IMG/VR virus record: IMGVR_UViG_3300021425_002236
Coordinates: 1 to 44,220 of that record
Reading direction: 5' to 3' (one strand)
DNA length: 44,220 nucleotides
Source: a virus
Shown here: one piece after another, positions 37,607-44,220 of the stretch
Numbering within the stretch: the first letter of the stretch is position 1
Layout of the letters: each line of letters begins with the position of its first letter
The notes under the pieces: model-generated
Told to the model about the DNA's origin: nothing
Databases searched by the model: none
Seen by the model: the letters and a program-made list of their open reading frames with translations, nothing else
Program-made: the position numbers and the translations under genes

Positions 37607-37885
37607 TTACTGTGTAAACGTCAATGTAGTTGCTGCTGTTACGCCTGTTGAACCAACACCGTAGTTAGAGCCATCAGTGATGCCAGCACCTTGTAACAAT
37701 ACTGTTACAACGTTTGTTTCCATGATTACGCCAGCAACTGTGTTGCCTTCGTTTTCAGCTGTTGTGATAGCTGCACGAGCTTCATCATTTGTGATGCTTG
37801 ATTTAGAAAGAGTTACTACTCTTGTTACCGGTCCTACACCGTTTCCAGCTGTTACAGCTGCGTTTGGATTACTTACTGTTGCCAT
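37607..37885 (-). CDS. Small beta-rich protein, candidate capsid decoration protein
   Basis: This 92-residue protein is rich in Thr, Val, Gly, Asn and Ala (MATVSNPNAAVTAGNGVGPVTRVVTLSKSS, later GVIMETNVVTVLLQGAG) and has almost no aromatics, typical of abundant small virion proteins. It has a strong ribosome site (AGGAG), its own late core (37941-37949), a leader hairpin and a strong terminator, so it is a single-gene transcript built for high output. Decoration (soc/hoc-like) or another surface role is inferred only. Confidence 0.78.
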   Translation of the reverse strand: MATVSNPNAAVTAGNGVGPVTRVVTLSKSSITNDEARAAITTAENEGNTVAGVIMETNVVTVLLQGAGITDGSNYGVGSTGVTAATTLTFTQ

Positions 37886-37915
37886 TTTATATCTCCTATA
37901 ATTTTAATGGACAAA

Positions 37916-37930
37916 TTCACGCTCCGTGAA
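37916..37930 (-). promoter_or_regulatory. Leader hairpin with GAG loop
   Basis: A perfect six-pair stem UUCACG/CGUGAA with a GAG loop lies about 31 nt before the start at 37885, between the late core and the ribosome site. Confidence 0.55.
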
Positions 37931-37940
37931 GTTGTTATAT

Positions 37941-37949
37941 GTATTTAGT
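37941..37949 (-). promoter_or_regulatory. Late promoter core
   Basis: The minus strand reads ACTAAATAC about 56 nt before the 92-residue gene. Confidence 0.4.
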
Positions 37950-37967
37950 CTTTTGAAAGAAAATACC

Positions 37968-38834
37968 TTATTTTAGGTACTTTTTGGCTCGATTGTGGGT
38001 ATTTCTTACCGCAGATACAAAACTTGGGCCTGCTTTTACTATATCATCTAGCATTTTAATGGCTGGTAAGTATGCTTGAACCATTGGTGCTGGAATAGGC
38101 TTACCCTGTTTAGCAAGTTCTAAAAATTTCTTAGTCAGTTGTAAATTTTGAGTGCCTACAAAGTATCTATACATCTGTAAGTCTCTGCCTGTTGGCACTA
38201 TGTCTGGAACACTTACTGTTGGTTCGTTATCAGGAACTCCGCCTACTTCTAAGTCTTTGTCAGCAGCTAGTGATTCTAAATATGATATAATATCTGAACT
38301 ACGTAATTTTGCTCTTGAAGCAATAAGCAATCTTGTTACTAGTTTTTTAATATCAATTTGTTGCATTGAAGATAAACTAAACAGTCCGCGTCTTATTGCT
38401 TTGTAATCTGTATTAGTAATTCGTAATGCTGACTCTATTTGTATAAATGTTTGTGAAGCATTACGATTAGTTCCGCTTGATACTGTTGATATATAACGGT
38501 TAACTGCCATTGTAGGCAGTGTAGTTGATTTGCGTAATGCTAATGCTGATCCAGGATCTTTAAGTTTGCTAAGGGCATCGTCATCACCTGTTACAAAATG
38601 TATAAAGTTGTATAGGTCTGTACTATTCATTCGAAAATGCTTATAAGAATCATGTGATACAGTCTTCTTAGCATACGCTTGGGCTTGTGGTCTATATGAT
38701 TTGAACTTGTATAACAGTTCTAAAACTAGCATAGAAAGATAAAGACGCTCACAACAATCTGTATATGTTAATACTCTTTGATTGTTTGCGTTGCGAGTCA
38801 TTCTCGCTTCGTGAAGATCTTTAATAAAGTCCAT
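37968..38834 (-). CDS. Conserved virion-type protein with capsid-targeting-like leader
   Basis: This 288-residue protein begins MDFIKDLHEARMTRN. L-H-E followed by Ala is a very good match to the T4 gp21 cut site (L/I-x-E, then Ala or similar), and the leader looks like those of T4 internal proteins. The body is helical and basic (YAKKTVSHDSYKHFRMNSTDLYNFIHFVTGDDDALS, IESALRITNTDYKAIRRG). T4-like marine phages have close relatives of unknown role, as I recall. It is the largest probable cargo protein without an enzyme motif. The ribosome site is weak (GAAG). Confidence 0.8.
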   Translation of the reverse strand: MDFIKDLHEARMTRNANNQRVLTYTDCCERLYLSMLVLELLYKFKSYRPQAQAYAKKTVSHDSYKHFRMNSTDLYNFIHFVTGDDDALSKLKDPGSALALRKSTTLPTMAVNRYISTVSSGTNRNASQTFIQIESALRITNTDYKAIRRGLFSLSSMQQIDIKKLVTRLLIASRAKLRSSDIISYLESLAADKDLEVGGVPDNEPTVSVPDIVPTGRDLQMYRYFVGTQNLQLTKKFLELAKQGKPIPAPMVQAYLPAIKMLDDIVKAGPSFVSAVRNTHNRAKKYLK

Positions 38835-38839
38835 GTTGA

Positions 38840-39211
38840 TTACTTCACAAACTTATTTTTATGTACAAATGCCAACATAGTTTGTAAGCCTTTTGAAGTT
38901 TGAATGTCCTTCATTATTTTTACTTTTACTTGTGGCTTGATGTTTGCACTTAAAACTCTAAGTAGTGCTTCTGCTTCAGCATGTTCAACTCTATGTTTTT
39001 TACCGTCGTCAGTTGTAACTGAACGTACAGGATTTTTAATATCATCATCCTCTGCGGAATCTGCTACTTTCATAAGTTGTACTTGCATTGCTTCTTGTTT
39101 GAAATTTGTCATGTCGCCATCATCATCTTTGTCAAGTTCCATACCGTGCTTGTCTAGACCTGGACGATAATCCATATCAAATTCATCTTCTACAAATTCT
39201 TTAATTCTCAT
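38840..39211 (-). CDS. Small acidic capsid-cargo-like protein
   Basis: This 123-residue protein begins MRIKEFVEDEFDMDYRPG (I-K-E near the start), followed by an acidic stretch with MELDKDDDGDMTNFKQEAM and a helical C-terminal half (AEALLRVLSANIKPQVKVKIMKDIQTSKG). AAGGAG precedes the ATG. It sits five bases before the next cargo gene. Function unknown; leader and place suggest a virion-internal protein. Confidence 0.75.
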   Translation of the reverse strand: MRIKEFVEDEFDMDYRPGLDKHGMELDKDDDGDMTNFKQEAMQVQLMKVADSAEDDDIKNPVRSVTTDDGKKHRVEHAEAEALLRVLSANIKPQVKVKIMKDIQTSKGLQTMLAFVHKNKFVK

Positions 39212-39221
39212 TTTATGCTCC

Positions 39222-40367
39222 TTAGCGTTGTACAGCTCTATTGGCTGCTGTGAATGTTGCTCTTGGTACTAATTTAATATCGCCTTCCGGGTGGGCTAGT
39301 ACATATCCCTCACCGCCAGGTTGTCCGTTAATGCTTTGTTTTACAGGAATGTCTTGCTTATCAAGTTGGTTAATGATGTCGTCTTTAACTCTCATCATTG
39401 TTCCTACTACTTCCCACAGTGCATTAAATCCGTTTTTGTTATCTGCTACATAAGTTGCAATCTTTTTCTTTGCCGCTCCGCTTAACTGGTTTCTGTTTTC
39501 AACCCAATCTAAAAAGTCAGCACCAAGGTTATCAAGCCCAGTATCTACTTTACTATTCATATATGTATAAAATACATCAGGTAACTTCTTTAACTTTAAT
39601 TCAGTAAGTTTGTTTGGATCTAATAAACTATCCATTGCGGCTGCATCTTTTGATATAATTGCTTTTAGTTGTGCTATACCGTCGGTATCTAGTTTAGGGC
39701 CTGCCGCGGCTGTTACTGATGGAAATACTAATAAGTCATTGCCTTCAAATGCATTAAACTTTAAGGGTCCTTCTCCACCTTCAGCATCTACTTCTCTGTG
39801 TATAACAATGCCTGCTTCACTTTGTGCAATCTTTTTTCCTAGCTCTGAATCTTGTTTAACTGAATACTCTACTAGTTGTGGTTTAAATTTAAAATAACCA
39901 TCTTCAACAGGCGGTGTTGTATAATACAATAAATCGCCTTTAAAAAATCCTCTGTGGTCTTTAGGTGTTGCGGCTTCAAAGACTGTAAATGCTCGTCCCA
40001 TCTTACTAGCAAACGCCTGCCTATCTGGATCATCTGCAAACTTTCCTCCGCTTCTACTTAGAAGTTCTTTTTCAAGTTCTTTTGGACTTTTAGATTGTGC
40101 AACTCCGCCCTTTTTAACAAACCCTGATTTGTCTGTGAATATAAATTCTCCATTTTCATCACGGCCAAAAATAACTGCGGGAGATCCGTCCCATTTAACT
40201 GTAACGTCTTTGTGTCCACCTTTTTCAAGATTAATTAAACTTTGTAATACTCTACTAGCACCTTTACTTCCGTCCCAAAAGACAAAATCCTCAGCATGTT
40301 GTATACGTGCCGCTTCAACTAAAGTAGTTGCTTCTACATTTACATTTTTAAATTCTACAAATCTCAT
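39222..40367 (-). CDS. Ligase-fold (DUF6267-like) protein with capsid-targeting-like leader
   Basis: This 381-residue protein has an N-terminal leader MRFVEFKNVNVEATTLVEAA with a textbook L-V-E before Ala at residues 16-19. Next comes VTVKWDGSPAVIFG, where Lys58-x-Asp-Gly matches motif I (K-x-D-G) of covalent nucleotidyltransferases such as ATP-dependent ligases. Near the end EGYVLAHPEGDIKLVPR resembles motifs IV (E-G-x-V) and V (K-x-V). It could join or adenylate DNA or RNA ends. Comparable DUF6267 proteins occur in T4-like cyanophages, as far as I recall, with no proven activity. Its ATG overlaps the end of the pol-beta-type gene (ATGA). Confidence 0.75.
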   Translation of the reverse strand: MRFVEFKNVNVEATTLVEAARIQHAEDFVFWDGSKGASRVLQSLINLEKGGHKDVTVKWDGSPAVIFGRDENGEFIFTDKSGFVKKGGVAQSKSPKELEKELLSRSGGKFADDPDRQAFASKMGRAFTVFEAATPKDHRGFFKGDLLYYTTPPVEDGYFKFKPQLVEYSVKQDSELGKKIAQSEAGIVIHREVDAEGGEGPLKFNAFEGNDLLVFPSVTAAAGPKLDTDGIAQLKAIISKDAAAMDSLLDPNKLTELKLKKLPDVFYTYMNSKVDTGLDNLGADFLDWVENRNQLSGAAKKKIATYVADNKNGFNALWEVVGTMMRVKDDIINQLDKQDIPVKQSINGQPGGEGYVLAHPEGDIKLVPRATFTAANRAVQR

Positions 40368-41122
40368 CTTACTAATACACTCGATAAAGTTTTTATTCTA
40401 CTTAGTTGCCTGTCTGCTAAACTTTCTGGCATTTCTAAGTTGTCTCTTGCAAATGCTTCTTTAGCATCTACTATTAAATCTTCATAGTCAGGACGGTTTT
40501 TAATTTTAGCATGTATAGTTTCTACACTGTCCAAGTCAGCTCTTTTTGCACCAGCACCTAACATTTTTTCTGCTATTTCATCTGGGTTGGCTGTAATAAG
40601 TTCATTGGTTGCTCTATCAAGTAACCCTTTGTTAGCAGACCATTTCATTCCTTGAGCTTTTGCAATACTTGCCATTAATAACATACGATGCATACCTTTG
40701 TACGGAGTATCATCTCCTGCACCTCTAAGTGAAAATTGCATAAACTCTGGGTTACCAAACATTAGGTCTGTTTGTACATATCCGTTCTTTTCGTCGCCAT
40801 TTATCGGAGTTTTAAAATGTACGTTAATGCCTGACTTTCTTATCCAGTTCTTAACGTCATCTTGTGGCTTGTTTTTTTGTACCCAAGCAGTTAACTTTGC
40901 AACTAAATCATCTTTACTAACTTCTTCTTGGTTAACAGCAATATCCATGTCTCCACTTGTACTTCTAATACCAGTTGAACCTAGTTTAAAGTCTTTGTGT
41001 GGAATTCCTGTAATCTTTTCTAACCATGCAAGAGTTGGATCAACATCTGCACGATTAATTCTTTGTGTTACAGGTACACCATCTTCGCCTTTAAACACAT
41101 TGCCGCCTTCTTTAAGAATCAT
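40364..41122 (-). CDS. Pol-beta-type nucleotidyltransferase
   Basis: This 252-residue protein carries the pol-beta superfamily active site: Gly48-Ser49 in KLGSTGIRSTSGDMDIAV, with Asp58 and Asp60 as metal ligands, and a third carboxylate Asp119 in YVQTDLMFG. The leader MILKEGGNVF includes L-K-E before Gly, a possible prohead protease site. The rest is helical. It could add nucleotides to DNA, RNA or protein, or fill gaps. It is directly followed by the ligase-like gene with a four-base overlap, pointing to a two-enzyme unit. Confidence 0.85.
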   Translation of the reverse strand: MILKEGGNVFKGEDGVPVTQRINRADVDPTLAWLEKITGIPHKDFKLGSTGIRSTSGDMDIAVNQEEVSKDDLVAKLTAWVQKNKPQDDVKNWIRKSGINVHFKTPINGDEKNGYVQTDLMFGNPEFMQFSLRGAGDDTPYKGMHRMLLMASIAKAQGMKWSANKGLLDRATNELITANPDEIAEKMLGAGAKRADLDSVETIHAKIKNRPDYEDLIVDAKEAFARDNLEMPESLADRQLSRIKTLSSVLVR

Positions 41123-41372
41123 TATTTTTACCCTCTATTACTTTTTGTATGCCACGTTTAAATTTTCTAGGATCACCGCTTTTAATTGAATTGATAAATC
41201 TTCGTTCAAGTTCGCCAGCTGTTGTTTCATCATAAGTATCACTAATTCTATTTAAAAGGTTAATAGAACTTTCAATTATGTTATTGGCTGTTGCACCTAT
41301 TAGATGATCGTTGTCATGCGATCGGCCTAAGTTATTAAGCTCTTCTAATATACTTCTAGTTTTCTTTCTCAT
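41112..41372 (-). CDS. Small hypothetical protein leading the cargo operon
   Basis: This 86-residue helical protein begins MRKKTRSILEELNNLGRSH; I-L-E-E could be a cleavage site. The middle is neutral and the end basic (RFINSIKSGDPRKFKRGIQKVIEGK). Its stop overlaps the nucleotidyltransferase start by 11 bases. CGGAG precedes the ATG, with a late core (41393-41401) upstream, so it opens the minus-strand run. Function unknown. Confidence 0.72.
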   Translation of the reverse strand: MRKKTRSILEELNNLGRSHDNDHLIGATANNIIESSINLLNRISDTYDETTAGELERRFINSIKSGDPRKFKRGIQKVIEGKNNDS

Positions 41373-41392
41373 ATTAACATTACTCCGATACA

Positions 41393-41401
41393 GTATTTAG
41401 T
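41393..41401 (-). promoter_or_regulatory. Late promoter core, minus strand
   Basis: The minus strand reads ACTAAATAC about 21 nt before the gene at 41372. It forms a divergent pair with the plus-strand core at 41411. Confidence 0.45.
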
Positions 41402-41410
41402 GAAATAATT

Positions 41411-41418
41411 AATAAATA
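41411..41418 (+). promoter_or_regulatory. Late promoter core, plus strand
   Basis: AATAAATA lies about 38 nt before the lipase ATG. A second AT-rich box (TTATACAT) follows. Confidence 0.4.
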
Positions 41419-41455
41419 TTGTTATACATGAACAGTATTATTACAGGGGCATTAA

Positions 41456-42223
41456 ATGAAATGTATAAAAGATTTAAATCATCTAGAAAAATCATTGTTA
41501 TTCGCCAAGTTATCGCAAATAGCATATAATAACATCACTGACGCAAAAAAGCAAGCAAAAGATTTAGGATTCACCACAATTGAATTTTACGACAGAGACG
41601 GGGCACAAGCATATCGCTTTATGAATAAAGCGGATCTTGTAATTGCATGTCGTGGTACACAACCAACAGAGTTTGGTGACATTAAAGCAGATTTACAGGC
41701 ACTACCTGTATTAGCAGAAACAGTTTCACGAGTACACAGAGGTTTTAAGAAAGAAGTAGACGATCTTTGGCCAATGGTAGAAGAAGACATTGATCGTAAA
41801 GTAAACTTAAAGAAAGATCTTTGGTTTTGCGGACATAGTTTAGGTGCGGCAATGGCTACTATTATGGCTTCAAGAGCGTTATATAACCAAAAACTTAATG
41901 ACCCAATTGAGTTATTCACGTATGGTTCTCCTAGAGTTGGATGGCCAGGATATTGTTCTAGCCTAGGTATTAATCATCACAGATGGAAAAATAATAACGA
42001 TGTTGTTACTAATGTTCCGCCTGCGTTTGTAGGTTATAGACATCACGGTACTGAAAATTATATAAACGCCTATGGTAATTTGAGATCACCAACTGGATGG
42101 CAAAGAATTAAAGATAAATTCAGAGGCATCTGGATGGGCTTAAAACAAGGTAAGATTGACAGCTTCTCAGATCACAGCATAGACGAATATATAAAACATA
42201 TCGAATCTGCGTTAGCCAAATAA
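41456..42223 (+). CDS. Class 3 lipase-like hydrolase
   Basis: This 255-residue protein has the alpha/beta-hydrolase fold of class 3 lipases. The nucleophile is Ser128 in GHSLG, the acid is probably Asp182 (NNNDVVTNVP), and the base His240 (DHSIDEY). ACRGTQPTE precedes the domain as in fungal-type lipases, and FTYGSPRVG is typical. No signal peptide is seen, so it acts in the cytoplasm or inner-membrane face. It is the only clear plus-strand gene, has AGGGG as a ribosome site, and converges on prs with a 12-base overlap. It might release fatty acids from host membranes or help lysis; both are inference. Confidence 0.9.
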   Translation: MKCIKDLNHLEKSLLFAKLSQIAYNNITDAKKQAKDLGFTTIEFYDRDGAQAYRFMNKADLVIACRGTQPTEFGDIKADLQALPVLAETVSRVHRGFKKEVDDLWPMVEEDIDRKVNLKKDLWFCGHSLGAAMATIMASRALYNQKLNDPIELFTYGSPRVGWPGYCSSLGINHHRWKNNNDVVTNVPPAFVGYRHHGTENYINAYGNLRSPTGWQRIKDKFRGIWMGLKQGKIDSFSDHSIDEYIKHIESALAK

Positions 42224-43171
42224 ACTACTAACGCTTTCTTCGTTTGATACTCTACGTATTGCTTCGCCTAACAGTGAGGCAACACTTACTTGTCTAGTTT
42301 TCTTACAGTTCTTTGGGCAACGATTCTTAATTGAGTCTGTTACTACCAATTCTTCTAGTACACTCTTTTCTACCTTTTGACAAGCCTCGCCTGACAAAAC
42401 TCCGTGTGTAATATATGCTCGAACTGACAGTGCGCCGGCTTTCATAATTGCGTCAGCGGCTTTAACAAGTGTGCCGCCACTATCAATAATGTCGTCAACT
42501 AGTATAGCATGTTTACCTTCTACGTCACCAATTAGTGCCATTACTTCTGACTTGCCTGCTTCAGGTCTACGTTTGTCAACAATAGCAATATCACCGTGGA
42601 ACATGTCTGCAAACTTACGAGCCCTAACGGCTCCGCCTGCATCTGGTGAAACAAAAACTGTTCCTGTTTGTATTACATCAGGATCATCAACTAACCCAAT
42701 ACTACGTTTAATATCTTTTGCAAATACAAGTCTACTTGTTAGATCGTCAACAGGAATATCAAAGAAGCCCTGTATCTGTCCTGCATGTAAATCCATAGTA
42801 AGTATTCTGTCTGCACCTGCTGTAACTAATAAGTTAGCAACTAGTTTGGCTGTAATAGGAGTACGACTTGCACTCTTACGATCTTGCCGTGCATATCCAA
42901 AATACGGAATAACTGCTGTAATACGACTAGCACTTGATCTACGTGCCGCATCAATCATTACTAGCAATTCCATTAAACTATCATTTACTGGTGAGCAAGT
43001 GGGTTGAACAACAAAAACATCTTCACCTCTTACATTTTCGTTAAACTCAACACTAGTTTCACCGTCTGCAAATGTTGTAATATTTGCTGGTACTAATCCA
43101 GCAAAACAATGTTCTGCTATTTCCTGTGCTAATGGTCTATTGGCATTCCCTGCAATAATTTTCATTTTCAA
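42212..43171 (-). CDS. prs: Ribose-phosphate pyrophosphokinase
   Basis: This protein of 317-319 residues makes PRPP from ribose-5-phosphate and ATP. Hallmarks: FADGETSVEFNENVRG, VIPYFGYARQDRK, MDLHAGQIQGFFD and the PRPP loop AILVDDIIDSGGTL. A TTG at 43171 has AAAGGG eight bases upstream, and the ATG at 43165 directly follows the stop of the preceding gene; the latter fits the usual family start (MKIIAGNAN), so the start stays open. PRPP feeds purine, pyrimidine and NAD synthesis. Confidence 0.96.
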   Translation of the reverse strand: MKMKIIAGNANRPLAQEIAEHCFAGLVPANITTFADGETSVEFNENVRGEDVFVVQPTCSPVNDSLMELLVMIDAARRSSASRITAVIPYFGYARQDRKSASRTPITAKLVANLLVTAGADRILTMDLHAGQIQGFFDIPVDDLTSRLVFAKDIKRSIGLVDDPDVIQTGTVFVSPDAGGAVRARKFADMFHGDIAIVDKRRPEAGKSEVMALIGDVEGKHAILVDDIIDSGGTLVKAADAIMKAGALSVRAYITHGVLSGEACQKVEKSVLEELVVTDSIKNRCPKNCKKTRQVSVASLLGEAIRRVSNEESVSSLFG

Positions 43172-43770
43172 ACGTTATCCCTTTCTAAAATTGTGTTGTA
43201 AATTTCTTTCCAGTTCTTACATACTGTAATTTCTGAATTCTTATTACCCATGTTGTGTCCATGTTCAACTAGGATAGGTTTAAGTCCTGCTTTAAGTCCT
43301 GCTTCACAGTTTTCTGGTTTGTCTTCTAACCACCATAGTCCACTGTCTTTCCACTTAGCAAGTGCATCGTCTTTATCAGCACCAGTATCTAAAAATTTAA
43401 ATCCTTTAAATGCACTCTTACCAAACAGTTTACGTAAATTCATTTTACGCAACTCACAAGCATCTTTGTTTTTGCTTAGACTTGTTACACAGATAAAGTC
43501 GTAACCATGTTCTTCATGTAAACGTTTTACATAATACATAGCATCTCTCAAAGGAGGTAGGAAGCCAATACTTGCACTTTCGTTAAACAGTTTAACTAAT
43601 TTTCTACTTTGATCTTTAGTTATTCCGTAACGTTCTCCAATATCATACATGAACTGGTATCCTTTTACCTTTTCATGACCATGCTGTTCCATCCAAATAG
43701 TAAATGCCCATTCCCAATCAAGAAGTACACCATCTGCATCTGTTAGTATTGTTTTTCTCACTTTATTCAT
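43168..43770 (-). CDS. HAD-family phosphatase
   Basis: This 200-residue protein has the HAD motifs: nucleophile Asp11 and acid Asp13 in TDADGVLLDW, a Thr/Ser in CVTSLSK, and WWLEDKPENCEAG for metal binding. It resembles HAD phosphatases found next to nucleotide genes in T4-like marine phages. It may dephosphorylate nucleotides or sugar phosphates. It shares a promoter and transcript with prs (stop and start almost touch), in line with nucleotide metabolism. Substrate not determined. Confidence 0.85.
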   Translation of the reverse strand: MNKVRKTILTDADGVLLDWEWAFTIWMEQHGHEKVKGYQFMYDIGERYGITKDQSRKLVKLFNESASIGFLPPLRDAMYYVKRLHEEHGYDFICVTSLSKNKDACELRKMNLRKLFGKSAFKGFKFLDTGADKDDALAKWKDSGLWWLEDKPENCEAGLKAGLKPILVEHGHNMGNKNSEITVCKNWKEIYNTILERDNV

Positions 43771-43792
43771 AATCTCCTCTGTATATGTGTAT

Positions 43793-43821
43793 ATTATACA
43801 TTACTAATATAGTGTTGTCAA
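43793..43821 (-). promoter_or_regulatory. Sigma70-type promoter, perfect consensus
   Basis: TTGACA (43816-43821), a 17-base spacer and TATAAT (43793-43798) lie about 23 nt before the HAD gene. Both boxes are exact consensus. Confidence 0.85.
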
Positions 43822-43839
43822 CCTAATAAAGATGCTGTT

Positions 43840-43848
43840 GTATTTAGG
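43840..43848 (-). promoter_or_regulatory. Late-promoter-like core
   Basis: The minus strand reads CCTAAATAC between pstB and the sigma70 promoter of the HAD-prs pair, so both promoter classes may feed these genes. Confidence 0.35.
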
Positions 43849-43849
43849 T

Positions 43850-44220
43850 TTATCCAAAGTCTCCGCTTACGTAGGCTTTAGTTTTTCTATGATTAGGATT
43901 GCTAAAGATTTTCTTTGTGGTACCTTTTTCTATGATCTCTCCCAAATGGAAATACGCTGTTGTATCTGAAATACGTTTTGCTTGTTGCATGTTGTGAGTA
44001 ACAATAACAATAGTATAGTTCTTCTTTAACTCTAGTATAAGTTCTTCAATTGCGTGTGTAGAGATAGGATCTAGTGCTGAACAAGGCTCATCCAGTAATA
44101 GTATCTGTGGATCAACGGCAAGGCTACGAGCAATACATAGTCGCTGTTGCTGTCCACCACTAAGGCCAAATGCATTGTCGTGCAATCTATCTTTTACTTC
44201 ATCCCAAAGATTTGCTTTCT
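43850..44220 (-). CDS. pstB: Phosphate ABC transporter ATPase PstB, cut by window edge
   Basis: The frame is open to the right edge; 122 C-terminal residues are present. It reads [25 protein letters not shown], the PstB-specific region before the ABC signature LSGGQ, then Walker [14 protein letters not shown] and the switch His in VTHNMQQA. It ends YVSGDFG, as expected for PstB (usually about 250-260 residues). PstB powers high-affinity phosphate uptake through PstA/PstC. An internal TTG at 44185 is not the true start, as homology continues upstream. Phage pstS is known; a phage pstB is much less expected. Confidence 0.9.
   Translation of the reverse strand, partial: KANLWDEVKDRLHDNAFGLSGGQQQRLCIARSLAVDPQILLLDEPCSALDPISTHAIEELILELKKNYTIVIVTHNMQQAKRISDTTAYFHLGEIIEKGTTKKIFSNPNHRKTKAYVSGDFG

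Noticed and set aside
44183-44185. TTG at 44185 as the true start of a short ABC ATPase
   Set aside because: The frame upstream to the edge continues the PstB family sequence ([10 protein letters not shown]), so the gene is cut by the window and not short.
1-44220. CRISPR array, insertion sequence, integrase or attachment site
   Set aside because: No regularly spaced repeats, transposase or recombinase motifs were seen. The only long direct repeat is inside the fibre gene.

Overview
This is an AT-rich segment of a T4-like (myovirus-type) marine phage genome. Nearly all genes lie on the minus strand, in tightly overlapping runs. The evidence for a phage is a PAAR tail tip next to a 3640-residue fibre protein, a second pectate-lyase-fold fibre, T4-type late promoter cores (TAAATA) before many genes, and a block of small proteins with capsid-targeting-like N-termini. 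A split, permuted tmRNA with tag ANENFALAA points to an alphaproteobacterial host (SAR11-like or a relative) rather than a cyanobacterium. That is an inference, because marine cyanobacteria also use split tmRNAs.

Layout from left to right. 1-549: edge-truncated capsid-cargo-like gene. 0.6-5.7 kb: metabolic and stress genes, namely a ferredoxin-dependent bilin reductase (PcyX-like), heme oxygenase, ClpS, Hsp20, an outer-membrane barrel, a TTG-started transporter and GMP reductase. 5.7-12 kb: 2OG-Fe(II) oxygenase, ribosomal protein bS21, a large membrane/coiled-coil protein, three overlapping lipoproteins, a SleB-type hydrolase, a thermonuclease and a second small barrel. 12.15-12.5 kb: permuted tmRNA. 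12.5-15 kb: small conserved proteins and serine hydroxymethyltransferase. 14.9-26.3 kb: PAAR tip and giant fibre. 26.4-33.7 kb: glutaredoxin, NrdB, NrdA, second fibre, PD-(D/E)XK nuclease and Nfu-type Fe-S scaffold. 33.7-41.4 kb: structural/cargo block, including two paralogous basic proteins, a ligase-fold protein and a pol-beta-type nucleotidyltransferase. 41.4-44.2 kb: lipase (the only clear plus-strand gene), PRPP synthetase, HAD phosphatase and an edge-truncated PstB ATPase.

How the genes may work together (inference). Nucleotide supply is served by GMP reductase, PRPP synthetase, glyA, nrdA/nrdB/grx and the HAD phosphatase. Translation and proteolysis control is served by bS21, tmRNA, ClpS and Hsp20. 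Envelope remodelling is served by two barrels, three lipoproteins, a transporter, a wall hydrolase and a lipase. The 34-41 kb block looks like a set of proteins loaded into the prohead, cut by the phage protease at L/I-x-E sites and possibly injected with the DNA.

The least expected features are the permuted tmRNA whose acceptor stem carries a G3-U70 pair, an A_AAA_AAG slippery heptamer directly before a stop codon that would fuse a 290-residue protein to a 109-residue extension, the cargo cluster with its paired nucleotidyltransferase and ligase-like enzymes, and the bilin module. All claims come from reading the sequence by eye; no database search or folding program was run.
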